Shown: in pieces, positions 1-8,469 of the stretch
Position numbering within the stretch: position 1 is the stretch's first letter
Layout: each line of letters opens with the position of its first letter
Source: Frankia sp. AiPa1
Lineage (GTDB): Bacteria > Actinomycetota > Actinomycetes > Frankiales > Frankiaceae
Reading direction: 5' to 3'
Assembly (NCBI RefSeq): GCF_023243075.1
Contig: NZ_JALKFZ020000171.1
Span: forward strand, 1-48,086
DNA: 48,086 bases
Notes under the pieces: generated by a model
The model's database searches: none
Told to the model about the DNA's origin: nothing
The model's input: only the letters and a program-made list of their open reading frames with translations
Program-made: the position numbers and the translations under genes

Positions 1-2171
1 GCCGCGACCCCGGCGACGGCGGCGGCCACGGCGCCGACACCCGCCCAGCCCGCGGCCCGGGTCAGCGCCGCGTCACGCCGACGTTCCCAGCGGCGCGGGG
101 TGCGGGGCGTGATCGTGACGAAGGAGGGGCAGTCGCCGTCCAGGCAGGTGTAGTCCCGGTTGCAGGACAGGTCATCGATGCGGCGCTTGTCGCCGAACTC
201 GGTCACCGTCGGCAGCACCGACAGGCAGTTGCTCTTGGCGCCGCAGTCGCCGCAGCCCTCGCAGACCGCCTCGTTGATGACCACCCGCCGCGGCGGTTCC
301 GGCAGCAGGCCGCGCTTACGCAGCCGGCGCGACTCGGCGGCGCACCGCTGATCGTAGATGATCACGGTGACGCCGGTGACCTCGCGCAGCTCCTCCTGCA
401 CGGCCGGCAGCGCGTCGCGTCCGAGCACCCGCACGCCGGGGGCGAAACGCGCGCGCCGGCCGTAGTGCTTCGGGTCCTCGGCGCAGACCACGATCCGCCG
501 CACGCCCTCGGCCTCCAGCGCCCGGGAGAGCGCGGGGACGTCCATCAGGCCGACGACGTCCTGGCCGCCGGTCATCGCGACCGCCGCGTTGTAGAGGATC
601 TTGAAGGTGATGGTGGCGTCGGCCGCGACGGCGGCCCGGATCGCGAGCGCCCCGGAGTGGCTGAACGTCCCGTCCCCGAGGTTCTGGATCAGATGCGGCT
701 CGTCGACGTAGGGGGCGAGGCCGAGCCAGGGCACGCCCTCGGCGCCCATCGGCGTGGGCGGCATGCTCTTGAGGTCGGAGTTGCGGGCCTCGAAGTACAT
801 GATCCCGTGGCAGCCGACGCCGCCGCCGACCAGCGCGCCGTCCGGCGCCACCGTCGAGCGGTTGTGCGGGCAGCCGCTGCAGAACCCCGGCGGGCGCGCC
901 GGCAGGTTCAGCACGGGCAGGGCCAGCAGCGGCAGGCTGCGCCGGGCCGGCGCCGCCCGCTCGGCCAGCTCCGGCAGCATCCGGGTGAGAATGCTCGCCA
1001 CGGCGGCCGCGTCCAGTTCCCCGGACATCGGGGACAACGGCTGGCCGTCGCGGTCGCGCTTGCCGATGACCCGGGTACGGACCTCGGCCTCGTGCAGGGC
1101 TGCCCGCAGCTGGGTCTCGACGAACGGCCGCTTCTCCTCGATCACCACGATCTCGTCGACGGAGCGGGCGAACTCGATCGCCGTCTGTTCGACCACCGGG
1201 AAGGTCATCCCGAGCCGAAGCACCCGCACGCCCAGCTCCGCGAGGCCACCCACGGAGACGCCGTGGTCGGCGAACGCCTGGACCACGTCGAAATAGGTCT
1301 TGCCGGCGCATACCACCCCGAGCCGCGCGCCGGGGGCGGCACCGACGACCCGGTCGAGCCCGTTGTGCCGGGCGTAGGCCTGGGCGGCGAGCAGCCGCAG
1401 ATGGGCGACCTGCTCCTCCTGGCCGGGCACGGCGTGCGGGCCGACCTTCGCCAACGGCACATGCCGCCACGGTTTGCCGGCGACCTGGGCGGCGGGCGCG
1501 ACGGGACGGTGGCGGTCCGCGCCCGCGTCGACGGTGCCGATGCCGTCGGCGACCGCGGTGACCACCTTCAGCCCCACCCAGGAGCCCGAGTACCGGGACA
1601 GGGCGAAGGCGTGCACGCCGAGGTCGAGGATGTCCTGCTGGTCACCGGGGGCCAGCACCGGGATGCAGGCGTCGGCGAAGGTGTACTGGCTGTCGCAGGC
1701 CAGCGTCGAGGACTTGGCCGACGGGTCGTCCCCGCAGAACAGCACCGCCCCGCCGTTCGGGCCGGTGCCCATCGCCCCCGCGTGCTTGAGCACATCGCCG
1801 CAGCGGTCCAGGCCCGGCGTCTTGCCATACCAGGCACCTACGACGCCGTCGACCCCGCGCAGCGTCTCCGGCGTGCCCATCTGGCTGCCCCAGACGGTGG
1901 CGGCGGCGAGCTCCTCGTTGAGCCCCGGCCGATGGGTGATCCGGTGGGTGGCGAGCAGCTCGCCGAACCGGTCCAGGGTCAGGTCCAGCGTGCCCAGCGG
2001 CGAGCCCGGGTAGCCCGAGACCATCGTCGCCGTGCGCAGGCCGGCGCGCGCGTCGACCTGCTCGCGCACGACGAGCAGCCGCGCCAGCGCCTCCACCCCG
2101 GACAGCAGCGTCCCGGCCGGCTCGGCCTTCGTGGTCGGGCCCGCGCTCTGGGCCGTCCCGGCAAGGCTCAT
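1..2171 (-). CDS. Indolepyruvate:ferredoxin oxidoreductase-like protein, 5' part (partial)
   Basis: Likely a thiamine-diphosphate, iron-sulfur 2-oxoacid:ferredoxin oxidoreductase of the fused IorA/IorB type, which oxidatively decarboxylates 2-oxoacids to acyl-CoA and reduces ferredoxin in the cytoplasm. The first 723 residues are in the window; the rest lies beyond base 1. Seen: an N-terminal segment with the family-like GYPGSPLG motif, a ThDP-binding GDGTFSHSG motif near residue 497 with its partner Asn in ILYNAAVAMTGG near 525, and Cys-rich motifs CEGCGDC (637-643) followed by NCLSV and, further on, CNRDYTCLDGDC. ATG at 2171 overlaps the upstream amidohydrolase stop by 4 bp, so the two are translationally coupled. 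Fused members usually run to about 1,150 residues, so roughly 400 are probably missing. The true substrate is unknown; a branched or aromatic 2-oxoacid from the neighbouring pathway is an inference. Confidence 0.88.
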   Translation of the reverse strand, partial: MSLAGTAQSAGPTTKAEPAGTLLSGVEALARLLVVREQVDARAGLRTATMVSGYPGSPLGTLDLTLDRFGELLATHRITHRPGLNEELAAATVWGSQMGTPETLRGVDGVVGAWYGKTPGLDRCGDVLKHAGAMGTGPNGGAVLFCGDDPSAKSSTLACDSQYTFADACIPVLAPGDQQDILDLGVHAFALSRYSGSWVGLKVVTAVADGIGTVDAGADRHRPVAPAAQVAGKPWRHVPLAKVGPHAVPGQEEQVAHLRLLAAQAYARHNGLDRVVGAAPGARLGVVCAGKTYFDVVQAFADHGVSVGGLAELGVRVLRLGMTFPVVEQTAIEFARSVDEIVVIEEKRPFVETQLRAALHEAEVRTRVIGKRDRDGQPLSPMSGELDAAAVASILTRMLPELAERAAPARRSLPLLALPVLNLPARPPGFCSGCPHNRSTVAPDGALVGGGVGCHGIMYFEARNSDLKSMPPTPMGAEGVPWLGLAPYVDEPHLIQNLGDGTFSHSGALAIRAAVAADATITFKILYNAAVAMTGGQDVVGLMDVPALSRALEAEGVRRIVVCAEDPKHYGRRARFAPGVRVLGRDALPAVQEELREVTGVTVIIYDQRCAAESRRLRKRGLLPEPPRRVVINEAVCEGCGDCGAKSNCLSVLPTVTEFGDKRRIDDLSCNRDYTCLDGDCPSFVTITPRTPRRWERRRDAALTRAAGWAGVGAVAAAVAGVA

Positions 2172-3427
2172 GGGTACACCTCGGGGTTGACGTAGGCGAA
2201 CGATCCGTTACGCAGCACCGCACGGCGGCGCTCGGGCGACTGCAGCACGGTGATGTCCTCGGTCGGGTCGCCGTCGACGACCAGCAGGTCGGCGAGGTAG
2301 CCCGGTCTGACCTGGCCGATGTCCGCCCCGATGAGCGGGCCCATGTGCCGGGTCGCGGACAGGATCGCCTCGGTCGGTGTGAGGCCGACGAGTTCGACGT
2401 AGCGCTGCAGCTCGGCGGCGTAGGTGCCGTGGTGGGTCCACTGGTGGCCGAAGTCGCCGCCGGCGACGATGCGGATCCCGGCGGCGTGCAGTTGGCGCAG
2501 GCCGTCGATGGAGGCGGCCAGTTCCCCGCGGTAGCCGGAGGCGTCGATCTTCTCCGGCGTCATCCCCCAGGGATCCGCGTGCCCGGAGACCATCGCGTAC
2601 AGGTAGTGCAGGCCCGGGCAGACCCAGAGGTCGTCGCGGCGGGCCTCGAGCTCGCGCAGCGCGGTGTCGTCCAGGAAGCAGGCGTGGTGGATGATCCGCA
2701 CGCCGGTGCGGGCCGCCATCGCCACGGCGACGGACCCGCGGGCGTGCACCGTGATGAAGGCGCCGTGCCGGTCGGCCTCCTCGACGGCGGCGGTGAGCAT
2801 CTCGTCGTCCATGTAGACGTCCTCGGACGGGAAGTCGGGCACGATGCCGTCACCGGAGATGAACAGCTTGCAGGCCCGCACCCCGGCGTCGCACTGCCGG
2901 GCGACGATCTCGCGCAGTTCCTTGGCGTTGGCGGCCGTCAGCGCGGTCGGCGCGCCGTCACCGAGGTTTCCCGGGGAGGTGATCAGCAGGCCGCTGGGCA
3001 CGATCCGCGGGCCGGGGATCAGGCCCGCGTCGATCGCGTCGCGGGCCAGCACGTCGTCCTGCGGCTGCAGCACCCCGGCCCCGATAGCCAGGGTGTAGCC
3101 GCTCTCGACGAAGGTCCGCACGACGGCGGCGACGTCGAGCGCGTGCCGGTGCGGCGGCGCGGCGGCGACGCCGTTGTGGTCGAAGACGAAGTCCAACGGC
3201 CAGCTGATGTGCGTGTGCGCGTCACCGAGCCCCGGCAGCACGGTGGCCCCGTGCACGTCGACGACCCGGGTCGAGGACGCCGACAGCTCGGTCAGGTCGA
3301 GGCGGCCCCGGCTGACGTGTGCGATCCGGTCCCCGTCCAGGAGAACGTCGCCGTCAGCGGGCCGTTCGTGCGGATCACCATCGCACGTGAGCACGCGCGC
3401 GTTGCGGATCAGTGTGCGCGGGGACAT
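2168..3427 (-). CDS. Metal-dependent amidohydrolase (imidazolonepropionase-like)
   Basis: A 419-residue cytoplasmic TIM-barrel hydrolase of the amidohydrolase superfamily, which cleaves C-N or other acyl bonds using a mono- or dinuclear metal site. Visible ligands fit the family: HTH at residues 71-73, Lys187 in CKLFISGDG (candidate bridging carboxylated lysine), His228 in VHAR, His247-His248, and Asp325 in AGGDFGH. The C-terminal GYLADLLVVDGDP segment is the usual beta-sandwich closing strand. ATG at 3427 has a purine-rich GGGAGGAG about ten bases upstream. It lies 87 bp downstream of the SnoaL-like gene and overlaps the following oxidoreductase gene by 4 bp, so it probably belongs to the Rieske operon. 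Substrate unknown; imidazolonepropionase and prolidase-like enzymes share this fold, so the name is only a family label. Confidence 0.88.
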   Translation of the reverse strand: MSPRTLIRNARVLTCDGDPHERPADGDVLLDGDRIAHVSRGRLDLTELSASSTRVVDVHGATVLPGLGDAHTHISWPLDFVFDHNGVAAAPPHRHALDVAAVVRTFVESGYTLAIGAGVLQPQDDVLARDAIDAGLIPGPRIVPSGLLITSPGNLGDGAPTALTAANAKELREIVARQCDAGVRACKLFISGDGIVPDFPSEDVYMDDEMLTAAVEEADRHGAFITVHARGSVAVAMAARTGVRIIHHACFLDDTALRELEARRDDLWVCPGLHYLYAMVSGHADPWGMTPEKIDASGYRGELAASIDGLRQLHAAGIRIVAGGDFGHQWTHHGTYAAELQRYVELVGLTPTEAILSATRHMGPLIGADIGQVRPGYLADLLVVDGDPTEDITVLQSPERRRAVLRNGSFAYVNPEVYP

Positions 3428-3514
3428 CTGTTTCGCGCTCCTCCCGAGAGAACCCGCCGGCGGAACAGATCTGCCCGTGCTGTCAGTCCTGCGCGCGACC
3501 GTGGACGGCCGTGG

Positions 3515-3964
3515 TCATGGCCTCTGGTCGGGCAGGGTCGCCAGTAGCAGGTGAGTGTCCTGTTGGAAGACCCGGATCTCGACGATCTCCCCGCCGACGA
3601 CGGTGAACAGTTCGACGACGTCGATCGTGGCCGAGCGGCCGGTGGCCTTCGCCGTCCAGGTCTGGGTGGTGATCTGGGTGGCCAGGGTGGCGTGGCCGTA
3701 GACCCGGGGGTTGGTGATCGTGCGGTCCCAGTGGCGGGCGAACGCGACGCCCATCGCGGCCATCCCGTCACGGCCGTCGTGCCAGCCACCGTGGGGCAGG
3801 GAGGCCGGCTGCTCGATCCGGATCGCCGGGGCCATCAGCGCCTGGGCCCCGGCGAAGTCCCCGGCGCCGAAACGGCGGGCCATCTCCCGCACCACCCAGG
3901 CGGCGTCGGCAGCGCTGGTGGTGACGGGTTCGGCGGTGCCGGCGGCGGAGTCGGCGGGGCTCAC
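3515..3964 (-). CDS. SnoaL/NTF2-like small protein
   Basis: A 149-residue protein with the cone-shaped alpha+beta NTF2/SnoaL-like pattern: an N-terminal helix (WVVREMARRFGAGDF), then strands ending in VELFTVVGGEIVEIRVFQQD. Members are ketosteroid isomerases, limonene epoxide hydrolase-like enzymes, polyketide cyclases, or small subunits of ring-hydroxylating dioxygenases. It sits directly behind a Rieske alpha subunit, so a beta subunit or a product isomerase are both possible; the sequence is closer to generic SnoaL than to a classical dioxygenase beta subunit. The reading frame is open far upstream, but the GTG at 3964 is chosen because it forms a GTGA overlap with the Rieske stop codon and any longer form would run backwards through that gene. 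No obvious catalytic residues can be assigned. Confidence 0.8.
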   Translation of the reverse strand: MSPADSAAGTAEPVTTSAADAAWVVREMARRFGAGDFAGAQALMAPAIRIEQPASLPHGGWHDGRDGMAAMGVAFARHWDRTITNPRVYGHATLATQITTQTWTAKATGRSATIDVVELFTVVGGEIVEIRVFQQDTHLLLATLPDQRP

Positions 3965-5130
3965 CGGGCGGCCTGGCGGGCGCGGAACTGTTCGAGCACC
4001 TCGGTGAAGCCGTGGTGCAGGTGCTGCGGGGCCGGTTCGTTGCGGCCGAACAGCACGGTCTCGACCATGCCGGTACGCATCCCCGGCTCGGTGCGGCCCG
4101 CGACCCAGAAGTCCTCCCCGTCGACGACCGTCTCGCAGATCCACGGGGCCATGTCGACCGCCTTGGCACGCTCCGCGTCGGACAGGCCGGGGCGCAGGTA
4201 CACGGTGTGGACGACCTCGGAGCTCGCGGCGTCGACCGGCAGGATCTGCCAGAGCTCGATGTGCCGGGCGTCGAAGGTGAGACTGGTGTTGGGGAACAGG
4301 GCGTACTGGTAGCTGAAGTGCGCCGCGGCGTCGTCCCACTGCGCCTCCGGACGGTCCCTCAGCTCGACGATCGTCTTCAGCGCCGAGGCGTTGCGCAGGT
4401 GCCGACCGAACGCGTCGAAGGTGAGGACCCCGCCGTAGGCGTAGGTCGACAGCGTTTTCTTGTGCAGGTAGTCGAAGTGGTAGTTCTCCCGGAAGGTGTC
4501 CAGCGTGACCTTCCAGTTGGCGGCCACCCGGTGGACGTGCGGCTCGCCGTGCGGCTCCCAGTCGGCGAAGTCGAGCAGGGCCAGCTCGCCGGCCAGATCC
4601 GGGCCGAGGTACTCGTCGATGTCGATCGGCTCGCCCGGGCGCAACCGGCCGATGATCAGACCGTAGCCCTCGGCGACCTCGAGCTGGATGAGGCCCTTGT
4701 CCTGTTTGCGCATGCCCGCGAAGCCCTCGGGGGTCGGGCAGCGCAGCAGCGTGCCGCCGAGGTTGTAGCTCCAGGCGTGGAAGGGGCAGGTGAACCGCAG
4801 CGCCTCGCCCGCGCCGTCCACGAGCCGGACGCCACGGTGGCGGCAGGCGTTGACCATCGCCCGCACCCGGCCCTCGTCATCCCGGGTGAGCAGCACCGGG
4901 GTGCCCAACAGGTCGACGGTGCGAAACGTCCCGGGCCCCGGCAGGGCACCGGACAGACCCAGTACCAGCGGCTGGTCCAGAAAGAGTGCCCGCACCTCCT
5001 CGTCGTGGTGCGCGGCGGAGTAGATGTCGGTCGAAAGTTCGAGGACCTCGTCCGCCATGTCCGTCGTGCGGTGCTCGATGTGGTCGAGCAACCGGCGCGC
5101 GAGCCCGCGCTCCAGCGCTTCCCTGTCCAT
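3961..5130 (-). CDS. Rieske non-heme iron oxygenase, alpha subunit
   Basis: A 389-residue ring-hydroxylating-type oxygenase component. The N-terminal Rieske [2Fe-2S] domain has CRHRG (Cys96, His98) and CPFHAW (Cys115, His118). The C-terminal catalytic domain starts near NWK and carries ENYHFDYLH (His218, His223), two ligands of the mononuclear iron in the 2-His-1-carboxylate site. The enzyme inserts oxygen into an aromatic or aliphatic ring using electrons from a reductase and ferredoxin; no reductase is in this window, though a lone ferredoxin gene lies at 33694-33882. ATG at 5130 has GGGAGG about nine bases upstream. It is the first gene of its operon, and an operator-like palindrome lies at 5195-5212. 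Length is somewhat short for naphthalene-type alpha subunits (about 450) and closer to steroid, carnitine and monooxygenase types. Confidence 0.92.
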   Translation of the reverse strand: MDREALERGLARRLLDHIEHRTTDMADEVLELSTDIYSAAHHDEEVRALFLDQPLVLGLSGALPGPGTFRTVDLLGTPVLLTRDDEGRVRAMVNACRHRGVRLVDGAGEALRFTCPFHAWSYNLGGTLLRCPTPEGFAGMRKQDKGLIQLEVAEGYGLIIGRLRPGEPIDIDEYLGPDLAGELALLDFADWEPHGEPHVHRVAANWKVTLDTFRENYHFDYLHKKTLSTYAYGGVLTFDAFGRHLRNASALKTIVELRDRPEAQWDDAAAHFSYQYALFPNTSLTFDARHIELWQILPVDAASSEVVHTVYLRPGLSDAERAKAVDMAPWICETVVDGEDFWVAGRTEPGMRTGMVETVLFGRNEPAPQHLHHGFTEVLEQFRARQAAR

Positions 5131-5194
5131 GGTCGTCTACCTCCCGCCGTTCGCCCGCACCCGCCGAGAACGGCACCGCCCGATCGAACGCTGA

Positions 5195-5212
5195 TGAGAG
5201 CGAACACTCACA
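5195..5212 (-). promoter_or_regulatory. Operator-like palindrome upstream of Rieske operon
   Basis: On the minus strand it reads TGTGAGTGTTCGCTCTCA, matching 15 of 18 positions of the window-wide consensus AGTRARYGTWCRCTYACT. It is 64 bp upstream of the Rieske start in a 128-bp intergenic region. TetR-type binding is inferred. Confidence 0.65.
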
Positions 5213-5258
5213 TATTAACGGCCGGCTTGGCCTGATGCCAGGGACCGCGCGAGTCCCG

Positions 5259-6389
5259 TCACCCGCGCCGCGGCCCGGCGAACCGCTCCGCCAGGCGGGC
5301 CCGGTGCGCGGCCGGCGTGCCGAACAGGGCCCGGCCCAGCACGCAGCGCTTGAGATAGACGTGAATCCCCGCCTCCCAGGTGTAGCCGATGCCGCCATGG
5401 AGCTGCATCGCCTTCCCGGCGATCTCGACCGCGGCGCCGCCCACGTAGGACTTGGCCATCGCGACGGCCCGTCCCGCGTCCTGATCACCCGCCGCACAGG
5501 CCCGAGCCGCGGCCGCGACCAGCTCCCGGCCCACCGAGACCGCGACGAACAGGTCGGCGCAGGCGTGCTGCACCGCCTGGAACGAGCCGATCGGCCGGCC
5601 GAACTGCTCGCGCACCCGGGCGTAGGCGACCGTCGCGTCCAGCATGGCCTCAGCCGCGCCAAGGCTGTCGCAGGCGGTGGCGAGCACGCCCCGGTCGCGC
5701 AGCCCGCGGGCCGCGGCCCATGGATCGCCACGGAACCGCGCGACCTGGTCCGCGCTCACCACGGCCCCGGCCCCGGCCGCCGACACGTCGCCCAGGCTGC
5801 GCGTGGCGTCGAGCACCGGCACGTCGACGACGTCCAGCCCGGGACGCCCGGGTTCGGTCAGGACGACGACGGGCTGCCCGTCCGGGTCCCGCGCCAGCAG
5901 CAGTAGCCGCTCGGCCTCGGCCAGGTCGGGTACGAACCGGGCCTCGCCGCGCAGGGTGAACCCGCCGCGCCCGTCGGCCCGCAGGTGGAACGGGATGTCC
6001 TCGTCGTCGCCGGTGGCCAGGCCCACCGCGAACCGCGGCGCGCCCGTGGCCGCGGCGCGCAACAGCTCGTCGCGCCCGGCGCTCGGCTCGAGCGCGAGCA
6101 GCGCCCCGACCCCGAGGACCGCCGTGCCCAGGTACGAGCTACGCGCCGCGGCCCGGCCGAGCTCGGTCAGGACGACGGCGGCCTCGGCGAGGCTCGCCCC
6201 GGCCCCGCCCAGCTCCTCGGGTACCTCCAGGCCCAGCCAGCCCACCGCGGCCAGCTGCTCCCAGTCGACCGGCGTCGCCTCCTTCACCGCCGGCGCGCCA
6301 CCCGCCGCCGTCCCGAGCAGGTCCCGGGCGACGGCGCGCAGCTCGTCATGCAGCTCGGCGAGGTCGGCTCCCTCGGTGAAGTCGATCAT
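5259..6389 (-). CDS. Acyl-CoA dehydrogenase, small/partner subunit (pair 2)
   Basis: A 376-residue flavoprotein of the acyl-CoA dehydrogenase family. Seen: a divergent N-terminal half rich in Ala/Leu, lacking the FSEPxAGSD flavin motif of its neighbour, and a typical C-terminal helical domain with YARVREQFGRPIGSFQAVQHACAD and LHGGIGYTWE. This pattern fits one half of an actinobacterial alpha2-beta2 acyl-CoA dehydrogenase, in which FAD sits at the interface of two unlike subunits. The ATG at 6389 overlaps the stop of the partner gene (6386-7594) by 4 bp; the frame stays open further upstream but only inside that gene. It is the last gene of the operon starting at 13360. Substrate is unknown; ring- or branched-side-chain CoA thioesters are typical for such heteromers. 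Confidence 0.88.
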   Translation of the reverse strand: MIDFTEGADLAELHDELRAVARDLLGTAAGGAPAVKEATPVDWEQLAAVGWLGLEVPEELGGAGASLAEAAVVLTELGRAAARSSYLGTAVLGVGALLALEPSAGRDELLRAAATGAPRFAVGLATGDDEDIPFHLRADGRGGFTLRGEARFVPDLAEAERLLLLARDPDGQPVVVLTEPGRPGLDVVDVPVLDATRSLGDVSAAGAGAVVSADQVARFRGDPWAAARGLRDRGVLATACDSLGAAEAMLDATVAYARVREQFGRPIGSFQAVQHACADLFVAVSVGRELVAAAARACAAGDQDAGRAVAMAKSYVGGAAVEIAGKAMQLHGGIGYTWEAGIHVYLKRCVLGRALFGTPAAHRARLAERFAGPRRG

Positions 6390-7594
6390 GCCTTCACCGG
6401 CTCTCGGGGCAGGCCGAGCCCGCGCTCGGCGATGATCGTGCGCTGGATCTCGCTCGTCCCGCCGGGAATCGTCCACTCCCAGGAGCCGATGAAGTCCAGA
6501 ACCCAGGCACCCGCCTCCCACCCGCTCGAGATCGGTTTGGTCAGCTCGGTATGGGCGGCAAGGCCCGCGATCTCGACGCCGAAGTCGGTCAGCCGCTGCA
6601 GCAGCTCGCTGTAGTAGAGCTTCACCACCGAGGCGTCGGCGGGCCCGACGGTACCCGTGTCGTGCCGGGCCACCAGCCCCGCGCACAGCGCCCGCAGCCC
6701 GGTGATCTCGGTGTCGAACCCGGCGAGGCGGTCGCGCACCCGGGCATCGTCGATCGGGCGCCGCCCCGACGCCGACGGCGTGCGGCAGACCTCCACCAGC
6801 CGACGGAACCCCGCGTTGCCGAGGCGTTCGGCCAGCTCCACCATCGTCATCCCCCGCTCGGTGGCCAGGGTGGCCTGCGCGACCTGCCAGCCGGCGTTCT
6901 CCGCGCCGACCAGGGCACTACGCGGGACGCGGACGTCGTTGAGGAAAATCTCGCAGAAGTGCGACTCGCCGACCGCATTGCGGATCGGGCGGACCTCGAC
7001 GCCCGGCGAGCGCATGTCCATCAGGAAATAGGAGATCCCCCGCCGCTTGGGCGCCGCCGGATCGGTGCGAGCCAGCAGCAGGCACCAGTCGGCGTGCACG
7101 GCGCCGCTGGCCCACAGCTTCTGCCCGTTGACGACGAACGCGTCGCCGTCGCGCCGCGCCGTGGTGCGCAGGCTCGCGAGGTCCGAACCCGCCTCCGGTT
7201 CGGAGAAGCCCTGGACCCAGATCTCGCCGTCGAGGATCGCCGGCAGGTGCCGGCGGCGCTGCTCGTCGGTGCCGGCGGCGAGCAGGGTCGCCGCGGCGTG
7301 GTGGATCGAGACGAAGGCGAGCACGAGGCGGGGCGCGTCGGCGGCGGCCAGCTCCTGGTAGAGGATCACCTGCTCGGCGGACGACAGGCCACCGCCCCAC
7401 GCGGCCGGCCAGTGCGGCACCGCGTACCCGGCGCCGCGCAGGCGTTGGAACCACTCCTGCTGGAACGCCACATACTCGTCGTCGCCGACCCCGGTCTGCG
7501 CCCCACGCCAGTCGGTGGGTACCTCGCGGCGGCACCAGTCACGCACCGTCGCGCGGAACTCGGCCAGCGTGGCGCCATCACGGCCGGTGGTCAT
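6386..7594 (-). CDS. Acyl-CoA dehydrogenase, large/partner subunit (pair 2)
   Basis: A 402-residue acyl-CoA dehydrogenase introducing an alpha,beta double bond into a CoA thioester. The flavin/substrate motif FSEPEAGSD is at 130-138, followed by NGQKLWASGA, and the C-terminal GGTSEIQR at 378-385 closes the FAD site. N-terminal AAWGGGLSSAEQ and EWFQRLRGAGYAVPHWP match the large subunit of steroid-type heteromeric enzymes. It is sandwiched by 4-bp overlaps with the crotonase upstream and the small acyl-CoA dehydrogenase downstream, so coupled translation and a 1:1 complex with the downstream product are likely. The electron acceptor would be electron-transfer flavoprotein, which is not encoded here. 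Confidence 0.93.
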   Translation of the reverse strand: MTTGRDGATLAEFRATVRDWCRREVPTDWRGAQTGVGDDEYVAFQQEWFQRLRGAGYAVPHWPAAWGGGLSSAEQVILYQELAAADAPRLVLAFVSIHHAAATLLAAGTDEQRRRHLPAILDGEIWVQGFSEPEAGSDLASLRTTARRDGDAFVVNGQKLWASGAVHADWCLLLARTDPAAPKRRGISYFLMDMRSPGVEVRPIRNAVGESHFCEIFLNDVRVPRSALVGAENAGWQVAQATLATERGMTMVELAERLGNAGFRRLVEVCRTPSASGRRPIDDARVRDRLAGFDTEITGLRALCAGLVARHDTGTVGPADASVVKLYYSELLQRLTDFGVEIAGLAAHTELTKPISSGWEAGAWVLDFIGSWEWTIPGGTSEIQRTIIAERGLGLPREPVKA

Positions 7595-8469
7595 AGCGCC
7601 GGACCGGCCGTCGAGGGATGCCCCGGCTCCGGCGCGCTCGGCGAACGGTCCGGCGAGCGAGACTGGTCGGGCCCGCGCCCGTTACCCGGGGACCGCAGGG
7701 CGAGCAGGCGCTCGCGGTGCTCGGGGCTCTGCATGGTTCGTTCCTCGGCGGCGAACCCGGCCTGCACCGGGCCGCCCAGGGCCTGGGCGAGGAACATGTT
7801 GACGATCCGCTTGGTGCCCGCCAGCGCCTCCGGCGGCTGCGCGGCCAGCCGATGGGCCAGCGTCGTCGCCTCGGGCAGCAGGTCCTCGGGTGGCGTCGTG
7901 CGGCTGGCCAGGCCCAGCTCGACGGCGGTGGCCGCCGGGATCCGGTCGCCGGTGAACAGGTACTCCCGGGAGCGCATGATCGGGGTCAGCAGCGGCCAGA
8001 ACGCGGCGCCGCCGTCCCCGGCGACCAGGCCGACCGAGATGTGCGGGTCGGCGAGGTACGCCCGCTCGGAGATGAGCACGATGTCGGAGAGGATCGCGAT
8101 GCTGGCCCCGAGCCCGACCGCGGCGCCGTTGACGGCGGCGATCACCGGCAGCGGGAAGCGCAGCATCTCCTCGATGATCTGGGCGCCCTCCCGGATGCTC
8201 TCGTAACGGGCGGCGGGATCGTCCAGGAAGGACGTGATCCAGTCGAGGTCGCCCCCGGCGCTGAACGCCCGCCCCGCCCCGGTGATGATCACGACCCGGG
8301 CCTCGCGGTCGGCCGAGAGCTGCCGCCAGACGTTGGCCAGCGCCCAGTGCAGCGGCTGGTTGACCGCGTTCAGGCCGTCCGGCCGGTTGATGGTCACCGT
8401 CCGCACCGGGCCGTCGGCGGTCACCGTCAGCACGTCGGGCAGGTCGTAGCCCACCGCATGGTCACTCAA
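7591..8469 (-). CDS. Enoyl-CoA hydratase/isomerase (crotonase) family protein
   Basis: A 292-residue crotonase-fold enzyme acting on CoA thioesters. The oxyanion-hole segments AFSAGGD (68-74) and NGAAVGLGAS (114-123) are clear. The two glutamates used by classical hydratases appear to be absent: the second region reads DPHISVGLVAGDGG where hydratases have PE, and the first reads GLGASIA instead of a Glu-bearing helix. Asp152 in AGDGG could serve instead, so hydratase, isomerase or hydrolase activity cannot be decided. The last 25 residues are a low-complexity Ser/Pro/Arg tail. The TTG at 8469 is chosen because it follows GGGAGAG at usable spacing and gives an 8-bp overlap with the preceding gene; an in-frame GTG five codons later is an alternative. 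It lies between two acyl-CoA dehydrogenase pairs. Confidence 0.86.
   Translation of the reverse strand: MSDHAVGYDLPDVLTVTADGPVRTVTINRPDGLNAVNQPLHWALANVWRQLSADREARVVIITGAGRAFSAGGDLDWITSFLDDPAARYESIREGAQIIEEMLRFPLPVIAAVNGAAVGLGASIAILSDIVLISERAYLADPHISVGLVAGDGGAAFWPLLTPIMRSREYLFTGDRIPAATAVELGLASRTTPPEDLLPEATTLAHRLAAQPPEALAGTKRIVNMFLAQALGGPVQAGFAAEERTMQSPEHRERLLALRSPGNGRGPDQSRSPDRSPSAPEPGHPSTAGPAL

Noticed and set aside
160..351. Small plus-strand frame near the left edge
   Set aside because: It is antisense to the iron-sulfur part of the oxidoreductase, which has clear Cys motifs.
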